Origin: an uncultured Lachnospiraceae bacterium | GTDB taxonomy: Bacteria; Bacillota; Clostridia; Lachnospirales; Lachnospiraceae | Assembly: GCA_949051815.1 (NCBI GenBank) | Contig: CARQVR010000001.1 | Span: forward strand, 1 to 64,000 | DNA: 64,000 bases | Direction of reading: 5' to 3' | In this document: one piece after another, positions 9,122 to 17,493 of the stretch | Layout of the letters: each line of letters opens with the position of its first letter | Position numbering within the stretch: the first letter of the stretch is position 1 | Position numbers and translations under genes: made by a program | Notes under the pieces: generated by a model | Database searches by the model: none | What the model was told of the DNA's origin: nothing | The model's input: the letters and a program-made list of their open reading frames with translations, nothing else

Positions 9122-9150
9122 TCTATATGTACTCCCGGAGTACATATAGA
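9122..9150. repeat. 29-bp near-perfect palindrome in the dapF-dapL gap
   Basis: Arms of 14 bp (9122-9135 and 9137-9150) flank a single base, centred on GTACTCCCGGAGTAC. It lies in the 100-bp gap between dapF and dapL. It could be a DNA-binding site for a dimeric regulator or a cruciform; there is no T-run for a terminator on either strand. Confidence 0.6.
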
Positions 9151-9156
9151 GTACAT

Positions 9157-9990
9157 CTATATCTCTCCGTCAAAAACCGTAACCGCCGGCCCCGTCATGC
9201 AGATCAGATCCGCCTCCCTGTCCCAGACGATGGAAAGATCGCCGCCCGGAAGTTGAACCGTGACCGTCTCCTCCGTCAGACCGTTTAAAACACAGGCGGC
9301 CACCACCGCACAGGCGCCCGTGCCGCAGGCAAGAGTCTCCCCCGTACCGCGCTCCCAGACCCGCATACGCACGGTATTCCGATCAATAACCTCCACAAAC
9401 TCCGTATTGGTCCGCTTGGGGAAACGCTCGTGTTCCTCAAAATAAGGCCCGATCTCCTCTATCGCAAGATCTTCCACCCCATCCATAAAAACAATCGCGT
9501 GCGGATTCCCCATTGACACACATGTCATTTTATAGTCCTTTCCTCTCACGCGGACAGGTTCGTCAATCACCCGCTCCTTATCGCTGATTACCGGCACCAG
9601 CGCCGCCCTAAGCTCCGGCGCGCCCATATTGACCTTCACCTGCTCCACCTTTCCTTCTTTTACCAGAAGGGTCAGGTACTTTATGCTCCCGGCACTTATG
9701 ACAGTGATGTCGGTTTTGTCGGTAAGTCCTTTATCATAGACGAATTTTCCCACACAGCGGACGCCGTTGCCACACATTTCTGACCTGCTGCCGTCCGCAT
9801 TGTACATCTCCATCTCAAAATCCGCCTCGTCGGAAGGGTTGATAAAAATCACCCCGTCCCCGCCGATGCCGAAATGCCTGTCGCTTAACCTGCGCACCAG
9901 CTCCGGTTTCTCCTCCTGTGGTATCTGCTCGCGGCTGCCGTCCACATAGACATAATCGTTACCACAACCCTGCATCTTCGTGAATTTCAT
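9157..9990 (-). CDS. dapF: Diaminopimelate epimerase
   Basis: 277 residues from the ATG at 9990 (MKFTKMQGCGNDYVYVDG), preceded by GGAG at 5 nt spacing. The frame stays open upstream to 10125 but those residues are not DapF-like. It interconverts LL- and meso-diaminopimelate with two cysteines, both visible: SEMCGNGVRC and ETLACGTGACA. Length is normal. It acts directly after DapL, encoded next downstream, giving meso-DAP for the cell wall and lysine. Confidence 0.96.
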   Translation of the reverse strand: MKFTKMQGCGNDYVYVDGSREQIPQEEKPELVRRLSDRHFGIGGDGVIFINPSDEADFEMEMYNADGSRSEMCGNGVRCVGKFVYDKGLTDKTDITVISAGSIKYLTLLVKEGKVEQVKVNMGAPELRAALVPVISDKERVIDEPVRVRGKDYKMTCVSMGNPHAIVFMDGVEDLAIEEIGPYFEEHERFPKRTNTEFVEVIDRNTVRMRVWERGTGETLACGTGACAVVAACVLNGLTEETVTVQLPGGDLSIVWDREADLICMTGPAVTVFDGEI

Positions 9991-10169
9991 TTTTTCTCCA
10001 TTCCGGAGCATCCATGCGGCGGCCGTCACAAAATCCCAACCGCCCTGCGACAGACGGGTTTGTCCGCCATCGCAATATCCGTGGTGCTCCTGCACAATTT
10101 CAGTTATTTTCCAGTATACATCCATTACCGAAAAAATGCCATACTGCGGCCCTGGTTCCCTTTCGTGTC

Positions 10170-10185
10170 AGGCTGAACTGTTACT
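10170..10185. repeat. Isolated 16-bp end of the 142-bp MITE-like element
   Basis: AGGCTGAACTGTTACT is identical to the last 16 bp of the right terminal inverted repeat of the element at 36385-36526. No other part of that element is recognisable nearby, so this is a relic end or a chance remnant. It lies in the 226-bp gap between dapF and the ANTAR gene, which otherwise shows nothing. Confidence 0.5.
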
Positions 10186-10216
10186 CACGGCCAGCATCTG
10201 TCCCGCTTCCCGGCTG

Positions 10217-10765
10217 TCATGACCGCATCATGGCAAGAACCATCTGCGCCTCCTCCACCAGATTCGTACCGCTGTCCATACTGCATTTTTGCAGATAACG
10301 GTGCGCCTCCTCCTCGGTCATATGATTCCGGTTCATCAGAAGCGCCTTCGCTTCCCTGATCAATCCTTCCTCCTGCGCGCTGCGCTCTCTGGGGCGCTGC
10401 CTTTCCCTGCGTCTTTTCCGCTCGATTGCCTGCCCCATCATATCCACCGTATTAATCAGGTCATGCACCTTGAGCGGCATGGCAAGGCTCATCACACCGC
10501 GCAAATCGCATTCTTGCAGCACATTCGCGGAAGCGAGCAGCAGCATCTCAAACCCTTTCGGAAGGCAGGCGCGCAGTTCATGATACATCATGTCGGACAT
10601 CCGGTAGCTGCAGATCACCAGACCGTCACCCAAATCGTCCATCCGGCTAATGGCCTGCGCGCCTGTGGTGCACACACCGTCTACCGAAAATCCGTTTTTC
10701 ATCAGTAAGTTACGGATGCCTTTGGCGTCCCCGGGCTTTGGCAGAACCACTATGATGTGAAACAC
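10217..10765 (-). CDS. ANTAR-domain response-regulator-like antiterminator
   Basis: 182 residues with a GTG start at 10765 behind GGAGGGG. The C-terminal 60 residues (EGLIREAKALLMNRNHMTEE ... MVLAMM) form an ANTAR RNA-binding domain as in AmiR, NasR and EutV. The N-terminal half has the size of a receiver domain, but the usual paired acidic residues and the phospho-acceptor Asp are not seen: the beta-1 end reads VVLPKPGD and the beta-3 end VICSYRM. It is therefore likely a pseudo-receiver. It sits 23 bp downstream of glnA in one operon, and the glnA leader holds a terminator, so it probably controls nitrogen genes by antitermination. Confidence 0.9.
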   Translation of the reverse strand: MFHIIVVLPKPGDAKGIRNLLMKNGFSVDGVCTTGAQAISRMDDLGDGLVICSYRMSDMMYHELRACLPKGFEMLLLASANVLQECDLRGVMSLAMPLKVHDLINTVDMMGQAIERKRRRERQRPRERSAQEEGLIREAKALLMNRNHMTEEEAHRYLQKCSMDSGTNLVEEAQMVLAMMRS

Positions 10766-10788
10766 ACGCTCACCCCCTCCGTCAAAGA

Positions 10789-12123
10789 CTAAATCTGATT
10801 CAGATACTCATTAATCTCCCAATCCGTAACCTGACTGCGGTAACGGTTCCACTCCTCCTTTTTCAGCGCGATATACCTTTCAAACACATGATCTCCCAGT
10901 GTCTTTCTCATAAACGCGTCCTTCTCCATACAGGCAACCGCTTCCGCCAGCGTCCCCGGCAATTCTTCCAGCTTCCGCCTGCTCCGCTCCTCTTCACTCA
11001 TCCGGAAAATATTACAGTCCACGCTCTCCGGCACAGCCGCCTGCCTCTTCATCCCGTCGATCCCTGCCCGCAGGACAGCCGCCAGCGCCAGATAAGGGTT
11101 GGCTGCCGGATCAGGGCTTCGCAGCTCCAGCCGCACCGCATCACCCGCAGCAGCCGGAATACGGATCAGCGGGCTTCGGTTCGTAGCACTCCACGTAATG
11201 TACACCGGCGCCTCGAAACCCGGCACAAGCCTTTTGTAAGAATTGACTATCGGATTCATAATCGCCGTCATGCCCCGCATATGCTCCATAACGCCTCCCA
11301 GAAAGGCGTATGCATCGCGGCTGAGGCCGTGCGCGCCCTTTTCATCCGCGAAAATATTTTTACCGTCTTTCAAAAGCGACATATTGATATGCATACCGGA
11401 ACCGTTCACACCGAATTTGGGCTTTGGCATAAAACTGGCATGAAGTCCATGCCTTTTTGCAATGGTTCTGACAGCCAGCTTAAACGTCATAATATTGTCC
11501 GCCGTAGCCAGCGCCTCATCATAACGGAAGCTGATTTCATGCTGGGCCGGGGCCACATCATGGTGGGATGCCTCCACCACAAATCCCATCTCCTCCAGCG
11601 TAAGCACCATGTCCCGTCTCGCATTTTCCCCGAAATCCACCGGTCCGACGTCAAAGTAGCCCGCCTTTTCGTGGGTCAGTGTGGTCGGCATTCCGTTTTC
11701 ATCCAGATGGAACAGGAAAAACTCGCACTCCGCCCCCACCCTGAACGTAAATCCCATCTCCTCCGCCTCCTGAATCGCCCGCTTCAAGACATAGCGCGGG
11801 TCTCCGGCAAAAGGCGTTTCATCAGGACGGTACACATCACAGATCAGTCTGGCCACCTTCCCCTGCTGCGGTCTCCACGGAAAGATTTCCAGCGTGCTGT
11901 AATCCGGATGCAGATACATGTCCGACTCCTCCACGCCTGCAAACCCCTCAATGGAAGACGCGTCAAACATGCATTTATTATCAAGCGCTTTCTCAAGCTG
12001 CCCCGCCGTGACCGCCAGATTTTTCAGATTGCCGGAAATATCCGTAAATTGGAGTCTGATAAACTCCACATCCTCCTCATCAACCAACTTGATGATGTCT
12101 TCTCTGCCATACTTCTTTCTCAT
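10789..12123 (-). CDS. glnA: Glutamine synthetase, type I
   Basis: 444 residues, the length of GSI-alpha enzymes of Firmicutes. It makes glutamine from glutamate, ammonia and ATP. Visible motifs include the N-terminal VEFIRLQFTDISGNLKNLAV, GSGMHINMSLLKDGKNIF, the ATP-binding region KRLVPGFEAPVYITWSATNR and NPYLALAAVLRAG. There is no adenylylation-type C-terminal extension, which fits the alpha group regulated by feedback and expression rather than by adenylylation. Cotranscribed with the ANTAR gene downstream. A terminator in its leader suggests antitermination control. Confidence 0.97.
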   Translation of the reverse strand: MRKKYGREDIIKLVDEEDVEFIRLQFTDISGNLKNLAVTAGQLEKALDNKCMFDASSIEGFAGVEESDMYLHPDYSTLEIFPWRPQQGKVARLICDVYRPDETPFAGDPRYVLKRAIQEAEEMGFTFRVGAECEFFLFHLDENGMPTTLTHEKAGYFDVGPVDFGENARRDMVLTLEEMGFVVEASHHDVAPAQHEISFRYDEALATADNIMTFKLAVRTIAKRHGLHASFMPKPKFGVNGSGMHINMSLLKDGKNIFADEKGAHGLSRDAYAFLGGVMEHMRGMTAIMNPIVNSYKRLVPGFEAPVYITWSATNRSPLIRIPAAAGDAVRLELRSPDPAANPYLALAAVLRAGIDGMKRQAAVPESVDCNIFRMSEEERSRRKLEELPGTLAEAVACMEKDAFMRKTLGDHVFERYIALKKEEWNRYRSQVTDWEINEYLNQI

Positions 12124-12164
12124 GCAATACCTGCCTTTCCTTCTCCACTGTGTTCCCTTTGAAT

Positions 12165-12208
12165 AAGCAGACTCGTAACGCTTCGTATTTCTCGTTCACA
12201 TTGCCCGT
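12165..12208. repeat. Copy of an interspersed repeat also found twice at 35.4 kb
   Basis: GAATAAGCAGACTCG followed by a cg-rich hairpin and TTCTCGTTC resembles, over about 44 bp, the segments near 35358-35400 and 35481-35525. The central hairpin is degenerate here. It lies in the glnA leader between the terminator and the start codon. Confidence 0.5.
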
Positions 12209-12228
12209 AAGAAAGGGGATCATCGCGC

Positions 12229-12261
12229 AAAAAAGAGCGTTCTATCCCTGTAAGAACGCCC
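12229..12261 (-). terminator. Intrinsic terminator in the glnA leader, candidate ANTAR target
   Basis: On the minus strand GGGCGTTCT pairs with AGAACGCTC (9 bp with one G-U), followed by six T. The 9-nt loop region TACAGGGAT can be drawn as a U-A closed hexaloop ACAGGG with one bulge. That has A at position 1 and G at position 4, the pattern recognised by ANTAR proteins. No gene ends here on this strand, so the terminator lies inside the leader transcribed from the promoter at 12274-12303. Confidence 0.75.
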
Positions 12262-12273
12262 TTGTCCAGTACC

Positions 12274-12303
12274 ATCATATCAGTTTTATTCTTCTTTTGT
12301 CAA
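12274..12303 (-). promoter_or_regulatory. Strong sigma-A promoter of glnA
   Basis: On the minus strand consensus TTGACA (12303-12298) and TATGAT (12279-12274) are 18 bp apart. The transcript would start near 12267, only a few nucleotides before the leader terminator and about 145 nt before the glnA ATG. Confidence 0.75.
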
Positions 12304-12402
12304 GCCTGATGCTCTCTCAGATCGCTTCATCCTGTTTCCACGCATAAACCTGCCCCCACCCACATAAACTGTAAAAAAAGAATCACTGTGGGGATTATCT
12401 GT

Positions 12403-12876
12403 ATGAGTTCTAAAACCAAAATTGTCGTACTTCATGTAAAAGAGTTAATATATACCGGCATTTTCGCTGCTCTCGGTATTCTTTTTATTATCCTGCTTAT
12501 CATTATGTTTCTGCCCAAAGAAAAGAAGCAGGAAACCATGTCCACCGTAACGCAGCCCGTAAACGACACCTATGTGCCCGGCGTATATACGACCTCGCTG
12601 ATCTTAAACGACAATGTCGTGGAGATCGAAGTGACCGTGGACGAGAAGAACATCAACGCCATCCGGCTGGTAAATCTGGATGAGGCTGTCACCACCATGT
12701 ATCCTCTGATCCAGCCTTCCTTCGAGGATCTTGCCGACCAGATCATCACAAGCCAGAGTCTGGAAGGAATTACATATCCCGACGACAGCAAATACACTTC
12801 CATGATCCTTTTAGACGCCATTACCAGCTCCCTCAACAAAGCGCTGGAGAATCAGGGTGAAACCGATATCGAGTAA
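12403..12876 (+). CDS. Membrane-anchored FMN-binding-domain-like protein
   Basis: 157 residues from the ATG at 12403 (GGGG 9 nt upstream; an in-frame GTG at 12388 is less likely). One transmembrane helix at about 15-37 is followed by an extracytoplasmic domain. The pattern VPGVYTTSLILNDNVVEIEV, then DQIITSQSLEGI and TSMILLDAITSSLNKAL, follows the layout of FMN_bind domains, which attach FMN to Thr in an SGAT-type motif. Here the corresponding place reads DDSKYTS, so the classical motif is missing and flavinylation is doubtful. Divergent from glnA; stands alone. Confidence 0.7.
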   Translation: MSSKTKIVVLHVKELIYTGIFAALGILFIILLIIMFLPKEKKQETMSTVTQPVNDTYVPGVYTTSLILNDNVVEIEVTVDEKNINAIRLVNLDEAVTTMYPLIQPSFEDLADQIITSQSLEGITYPDDSKYTSMILLDAITSSLNKALENQGETDIE

Positions 12877-12931
12877 CAGGAACCGTTTTCCGGACAGTCG
12901 CAACATTGGCAGACCGCATAAAAGAATGCAG

Positions 12932-12962
12932 GCGGCCGGAGCATTTTAACTGCCCCGGCCGC
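12932..12962. terminator. GC-rich hairpin between convergent genes
   Basis: GCGGCCGG (12932-12939) pairs with CCGGCCGC (12955-12962) around a 15-nt loop between the convergent FMN-binding-like gene and the Uma2 gene. No clear T-run on either side, so termination is probable from position only. Confidence 0.45.
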
Positions 12963-13066
12963 TAAACCCTGTTCTGCAATCCGCCTCCCGCATCCTCGAA
13001 ATGACACTTCCGTCACAAATTTACACAAAAGAAAGCCCCATTGCCGCCTGACATGACAGTCCCGAT

Positions 13067-13684
13067 TCACGCCACCTCATTGAAATCGAGAAACAAGTCC
13101 TCATAAATGCCCGCCTTCACCGGTTCGGAAAAATCATACTGCTTAAAATCGCCACGCTCAAAGTTGTACACCATAACCTGTCTCTCCTTCGGATCGACAA
13201 TCCAGTACTCCCTCACTCCCGCCGCCTCGTACAGAGACCGTTTCCTGATATAGTCCATCGTTTTACTCGACGGTGAGACGATCTCCACCGCCCAGTCCGG
13301 TGCACCGTGGCACCCCTTCTCATCCAGCTTATCCCTGTCGCAGATTACCAGGACATCCGGCTCCACGTAGTTTTGCTCATCATTCTTGATATAGACCGCA
13401 AAAGGCGACAGGATCACCCGACATGGTCCGCCTTTTTCCATAATATACAATCGGATTTTAAAATGCAGCCAGCCCACAAGTTCCTGATGTGTCAGTGTAG
13501 GCGTAGCCATCATATACATTTTTCCGTCAATCAGTTCAGCCCGCTCTCCCTCCGGCAGCGCCTCAATGTCTCTGATGGTATATACCCTGTCGTCCAACGG
13601 TTTTCCCGCCTCTGCCGACGTGTGGGATTTTCCTCCCTCAATCACCATGAAGCTGTCCTCTCTTTCCAATTTCCTGTGTTCCAT
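13067..13684 (-). CDS. Uma2-family (DUF820) restriction endonuclease-fold protein
   Basis: 205 residues, starting at 13684 behind GGAGG with 8-nt spacing. The fold is recognised from RAELIDGKMYMMATPTLTHQ (catalytic-type Glu and Gln/His region), then VEPDVLVICDRD and the core PDWAVEIVSPSSKTMDYIRK, where D, E and K occupy PD-(D/E)XK positions, followed by REYWIVDPKERQVMVY. Uma2 proteins are extremely common in cyanobacteria and some Clostridia; their biological role is unknown, though a nuclease or transposon-derived origin is usually assumed. Single gene, no partner seen. Confidence 0.85.
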   Translation of the reverse strand: MEHRKLEREDSFMVIEGGKSHTSAEAGKPLDDRVYTIRDIEALPEGERAELIDGKMYMMATPTLTHQELVGWLHFKIRLYIMEKGGPCRVILSPFAVYIKNDEQNYVEPDVLVICDRDKLDEKGCHGAPDWAVEIVSPSSKTMDYIRKRSLYEAAGVREYWIVDPKERQVMVYNFERGDFKQYDFSEPVKAGIYEDLFLDFNEVA

Positions 13685-13975
13685 AGTCTTGTCCTCCTTT
13701 TTGCTCCGGCAGAAGGCAGGCTATGGTTTCATACTATCACAATATGATAACACGTACATTCCCGGCTTTCGCTTCTGCCGCTATTTGATTGGTAGTTTTG
13801 AGTAAGCGGCAGATTTTGCCCGAATGTGCGAATGCACGGTTCATTGATTACTCTTATAGAATATATCATACACCATTCTTTGTCATCCTGTCAAGCGAAA
13901 AAAGAAAAAAACAGCCAGACACCACGGCAGCCCTGGTTTCGCCAGCGAAACCCGTTTGAAGCAATTCCCGACAGC

Positions 13976-15886
13976 TTACAGCTCCTCAAGCTGCGCCAGC
14001 CAGACCGCCGCGCTGGCGTCCGAAGGCATCCGCAGATCCCCTCTGGGTGATAGCGCCACACTGCCCACCTTCGGGCCGTCTGGCAGACAGGAACGCTTGA
14101 ACTGCTGTGCAAAAAACCGCTGATAAAAAATTTTTAACCATTTCAAAATGACACTATCGTCATAAATACCCGCAAAGGCCATACGCGCTACCCGGTAAAC
14201 CTTCGCAGGCGCAAAGCCACAGCGCAGCATATAATATAAGAAGAAGTCGTGCAGTTCATAAGGTCCTACCAGATCTTCGGTCTTCTGGGAAATCACACCG
14301 TCCACGGGCGGCAGAAGCTCGGGACTCACAGGCGTATCCAGAATATCCAGCAAAATTGTATGCAGCCCCTCATCGCCGCAGGTATCCGCATAATAGCGCA
14401 CAAGATGTCTTACCAGAGTCTTTGGCACACCCGCGTTCACGCCGTACATCGCCATATGATCCCCGTTGTAGGTCGCCCAGCCAAGGGCAAGCTCCGACAT
14501 ATCCCCCGTGCCAATGACCAGACCGCCCGTCTGGTTGGCAATATCCATCAGCACCTGCGTCCGCTCTCTCGCCTGCCCGTTCTCATAGGTCACGTCGTGA
14601 CAATCGACGCTTTGGCCGATATCCCGGAAATGCACGTTCACCGCCTCCCTGATATCCACCTCCCGCAGCGTGGTTCCCAACAGACGCGCCAGTTTGCAGG
14701 CGTTATCGTAAGTTCTGTCCGTGGTGCCAAAGCAAGGCATGGTAACAGATGTTATTTTGTCTCTGGAAATGCCCAGCATATCAAATGCCCTCACCGTCAC
14801 CAAAAGCGCAAGGGTAGAATCCAGACCGCCGGAAATCCCCAGCACCGCAGACTGACAGCCGGTATGCTCATATCGTTTTTTCAAGCCGCAGGACTGGATG
14901 GACAGAATCTCATTACAGCGCATTTCCCGCTCCCTGGCCTGATCCGGCACGAACGGTCTGGCCGGGAACCGTCTTTCCAGTAACGTCTCTTCCTCCTCCA
15001 TATGCACGGGCAGAATCTTATGTTCCCGCAGGTTCTCTCCCTGATAAGTGTTCATTCTGCGCCGCTCGTGGGCAAGCCTGTGGATATCCAGATCCGCATA
15101 GACAGCGCCTGTTTCAAACCGCTTAGCCTGTGCCAGTATCCTGCCGTTCTCCGCTATGATATTATGACCGCCGAAAACCAGATCCTGCGTAGACTCCCCT
15201 TCTCCCGCAGAGCTGTAAACGTATGCCGCGATCTGTCTGGCGCTGGCAGATTTCACAAGCATTTCACGGTAGGCATCCTTCCCAACCGTCTCGTTAGAGG
15301 CAGAAAGATTGACAATCACTGTCGCGCCCGCCAGCGCATGGGCTGTGGCCGGAGATTCCGGCGCCCAGATATCCTCACAGATCTCGCAGCCCACAGTAAG
15401 CCCCCGCACCGCATCTACCTGAAAAAGAATATCCGTTCCGAAAGGAATTTCCTTGTCTTCGTACAAAAAAGGTTCCGGCCGGTCATTTCCCGGCGCAAAA
15501 TGCCGTCCCTCATAAAACTCCGCATAGGAAGGAATGTGTCTCTTCGGAATAAAAGCGAGAATTTCCCCGTCCTGCAAAACGGCCGCCACATTGTACAGCT
15601 TATGGCCCCGAACCAGCGGCAGCCCTACAAATACAAGCGCGTCACTGTCCTCCGTAGCCGTTTTCACCTCGCCCAGCGCCTCCATGGTCTGTGTCAGCAG
15701 AATCTCCTGCAAAAAGAGATCGCCGCATGTATAACCGGTGAGACACAGCTCCGGAAAAACAATCAGTCTGGCGCCGCGCCGCACCGCCTCCTCGATTTCC
15801 TTACCAATCTCTTTCGCATTATAACGCGGATCAGCCACCTTGATTTTCGGCGTCACAGCCGCTGCCTTTATAAATCCATGTTTCAT
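13976..15886 (-). CDS. nadE: Glutamine-dependent NAD+ synthetase
   Basis: 636 residues. The N-terminal nitrilase-type glutaminase domain has its Glu in VFPELCLTGYTCGD, Lys in PKRHIPSYAEFYEGRHF and Cys in GCEICEDIWAP. The C-terminal synthetase domain has the ATP pyrophosphatase loop GISGGLDSTLALL and GTGDMSELALGWATYNGDH. It makes NAD+ from deamido-NAD+ with ammonia from glutamine. Two-domain architecture and length are normal. Stands alone, with about 290 bp upstream of the Uma2 gene and a long gap at its own 5' side. Confidence 0.96.
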   Translation of the reverse strand: MKHGFIKAAAVTPKIKVADPRYNAKEIGKEIEEAVRRGARLIVFPELCLTGYTCGDLFLQEILLTQTMEALGEVKTATEDSDALVFVGLPLVRGHKLYNVAAVLQDGEILAFIPKRHIPSYAEFYEGRHFAPGNDRPEPFLYEDKEIPFGTDILFQVDAVRGLTVGCEICEDIWAPESPATAHALAGATVIVNLSASNETVGKDAYREMLVKSASARQIAAYVYSSAGEGESTQDLVFGGHNIIAENGRILAQAKRFETGAVYADLDIHRLAHERRRMNTYQGENLREHKILPVHMEEEETLLERRFPARPFVPDQAREREMRCNEILSIQSCGLKKRYEHTGCQSAVLGISGGLDSTLALLVTVRAFDMLGISRDKITSVTMPCFGTTDRTYDNACKLARLLGTTLREVDIREAVNVHFRDIGQSVDCHDVTYENGQARERTQVLMDIANQTGGLVIGTGDMSELALGWATYNGDHMAMYGVNAGVPKTLVRHLVRYYADTCGDEGLHTILLDILDTPVSPELLPPVDGVISQKTEDLVGPYELHDFFLYYMLRCGFAPAKVYRVARMAFAGIYDDSVILKWLKIFYQRFFAQQFKRSCLPDGPKVGSVALSPRGDLRMPSDASAAVWLAQLEEL

Positions 15887-16555
15887 ATCCCGTAAGCCCT
15901 CTTCCTTTTTTGTTCTTTCCCATTATTTGTTATAACAGACTGAGCAGCCAAAATGCCGCTTCTTAATTCTGATTTTAATGCCCTTTTTCCGAATCTCTCA
16001 TCACCGCGCACATTCAAAAAACATGGTCGTCGTTATATATAACCCGTTATTTATATGTGAACGCCCGTTATTTATACCTCGTTTTCCTTGTAAACACGGC
16101 ACTTTCAAATTTCATCCCATTTGTTATAAATTTTCACCAGAATCCAAAATGCCGCTCTCTTTCTTATGCTAAATCCTGCTTTAACTTTATTACTTCTGTC
16201 CTTTTCCTGTCCGTACCGTCAACTGACGGGATTCTATTCCTCACTAACTGTTTTCAAATCCCTCCGCATCCTCCCGATCCGGCAGACGCTGCTTTTATCC
16301 GTCCCTTCCTTTTCCTCTCTCATTTCAATACATCCCGTTATTTTATGTCTCTTGCACTTCTGCCATCGGTTCTCACAGGCTTCTTCCCATACACCTACTT
16401 TTCCCATTTTACAAGGGTTCTATCCGTGCGCAGAATAAAATGACGAGCGATTTTTATATTCATTCTCCTTCACGCTTTCATTTGCCAGATATTCTGTTAT
16501 CCGTCTTGTTTTGTTTTTATTTTTAAACATCTAATTATGATTTAACTTTTTCATT
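15887..16555. other. Long AT-rich intergenic region without a supported gene
   Basis: About 670 bp between nadE and hslO. The plus strand is strikingly pyrimidine-rich. Short open frames exist on the plus strand but none has a good RBS or protein-like composition. A CCAAAATGCCGCT motif occurs twice (near 15950 and 16145) and CCCGTTATTT three times, a faint sign of decayed repeats. No terminator, tRNA or riboswitch was recognised. Confidence 0.6.
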
Positions 16556-17458
16556 TTACAACTTCCCACTGTTCCCCGCTTTCAGCAGACCTTCCACTTC
16601 CTCCACGGAAAAGGTGTAGCTTTTGTTACAGAAATGGCAGTGCAGTTCCACCTCTTTTCCCTCGTCGATCAGTTCCCGCAGTTCTTTTTCCCCAAGACTT
16701 AAGAGCACTTTCTCCACCCGCTCCCTGCAGCAGTCGCAGTGGAAGCACACCGGCACTCTGTCTGTAATCTCCAGACCGAACTCTCCAAGCACGTTCTCCA
16801 GAATCTCTTCCGGTGTCTTTCCCGCCTCCAGCAGTTCCGTCACGGATGTTATTTTAGTCAGCTTCTCTTCCAGACGACTAATCACCTCTTCGGAGGTAAA
16901 CGGCATCAACTGTACGATAAAACCACCCGCCTGCCGCACCGTATTATCCCGGTTCATCAAAACGCCCAGCGCCACGACAGAGGGTATCTGCTCGGAAGCC
17001 GCGAAATAATAAGTCAGATCATCCGCGATTTCTCCTGTCTGCAAGGTAACCGTAGAAGCGTATGGCTCCTTTAGTCCCATATCTTTCATGACATGCAGAA
17101 CGCCCGCGCCGATCACGCCTCCCACGTCCAGCTTTCCGGCGCTGTTTGGCGGCATCATCGCCTGCGGATTGTCGGCATAACCCTTCACGCGGCCCGAAGC
17201 GTCCGCCGTCGCCGTAATGCCGTGCACTGGTCCCGCGCCTCTGATCTGCAGCGTAAGAATGTCCTTCTCTCCTTTGAGCATACTGCCCATCATCAGCGCA
17301 CCTGTCATAAGCCGGCCAAGAGCCGCCGTCACCACGGGGCTCGCGTTATGAGCCGCCCTCGCTTCTTCCGTCAAGTCCCTCGATGTCACCGCAAAAGCGC
17401 GGATCTGCGCATCAGCCGCAGTAGCCCGCACCATATAATCTCCTTGAAAAGTTCCCAT
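16556..17458 (-). CDS. hslO: Redox-regulated chaperone Hsp33
   Basis: 300 residues. Hsp33 is a cytoplasmic holdase activated by oxidation, when its zinc is released from four cysteines. The N-terminal core shows the usual GRLMTGALMMGSMLKGE and VKGYADNP segments. The C-terminal zinc site is complete: HCDC in CFHCDCCRERV and CHFC in ELHCHFCNKSYTF. Length and start (MGTFQGDYMVRATAADAQ) are normal. It lies 35 bp downstream of the methyltransferase gene on the same strand and may be cotranscribed. Confidence 0.96.
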   Translation of the reverse strand: MGTFQGDYMVRATAADAQIRAFAVTSRDLTEEARAAHNASPVVTAALGRLMTGALMMGSMLKGEKDILTLQIRGAGPVHGITATADASGRVKGYADNPQAMMPPNSAGKLDVGGVIGAGVLHVMKDMGLKEPYASTVTLQTGEIADDLTYYFAASEQIPSVVALGVLMNRDNTVRQAGGFIVQLMPFTSEEVISRLEEKLTKITSVTELLEAGKTPEEILENVLGEFGLEITDRVPVCFHCDCCRERVEKVLLSLGEKELRELIDEGKEVELHCHFCNKSYTFSVEEVEGLLKAGNSGKL

Positions 17459-17493
17459 CTCTTTCCCTCACTTTTTATAATAACAGTCAATAT

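Noticed and set aside
10888..12162. Plus-strand open frame opposite glnA
   Set aside because: Antisense of glnA; no start signal and no recognisable domain.
16057..16443. Possible gene in the nadE-hslO gap
   Set aside because: Ser/Phe/Leu-rich product of pyrimidine-rich DNA without RBS or recognisable features.
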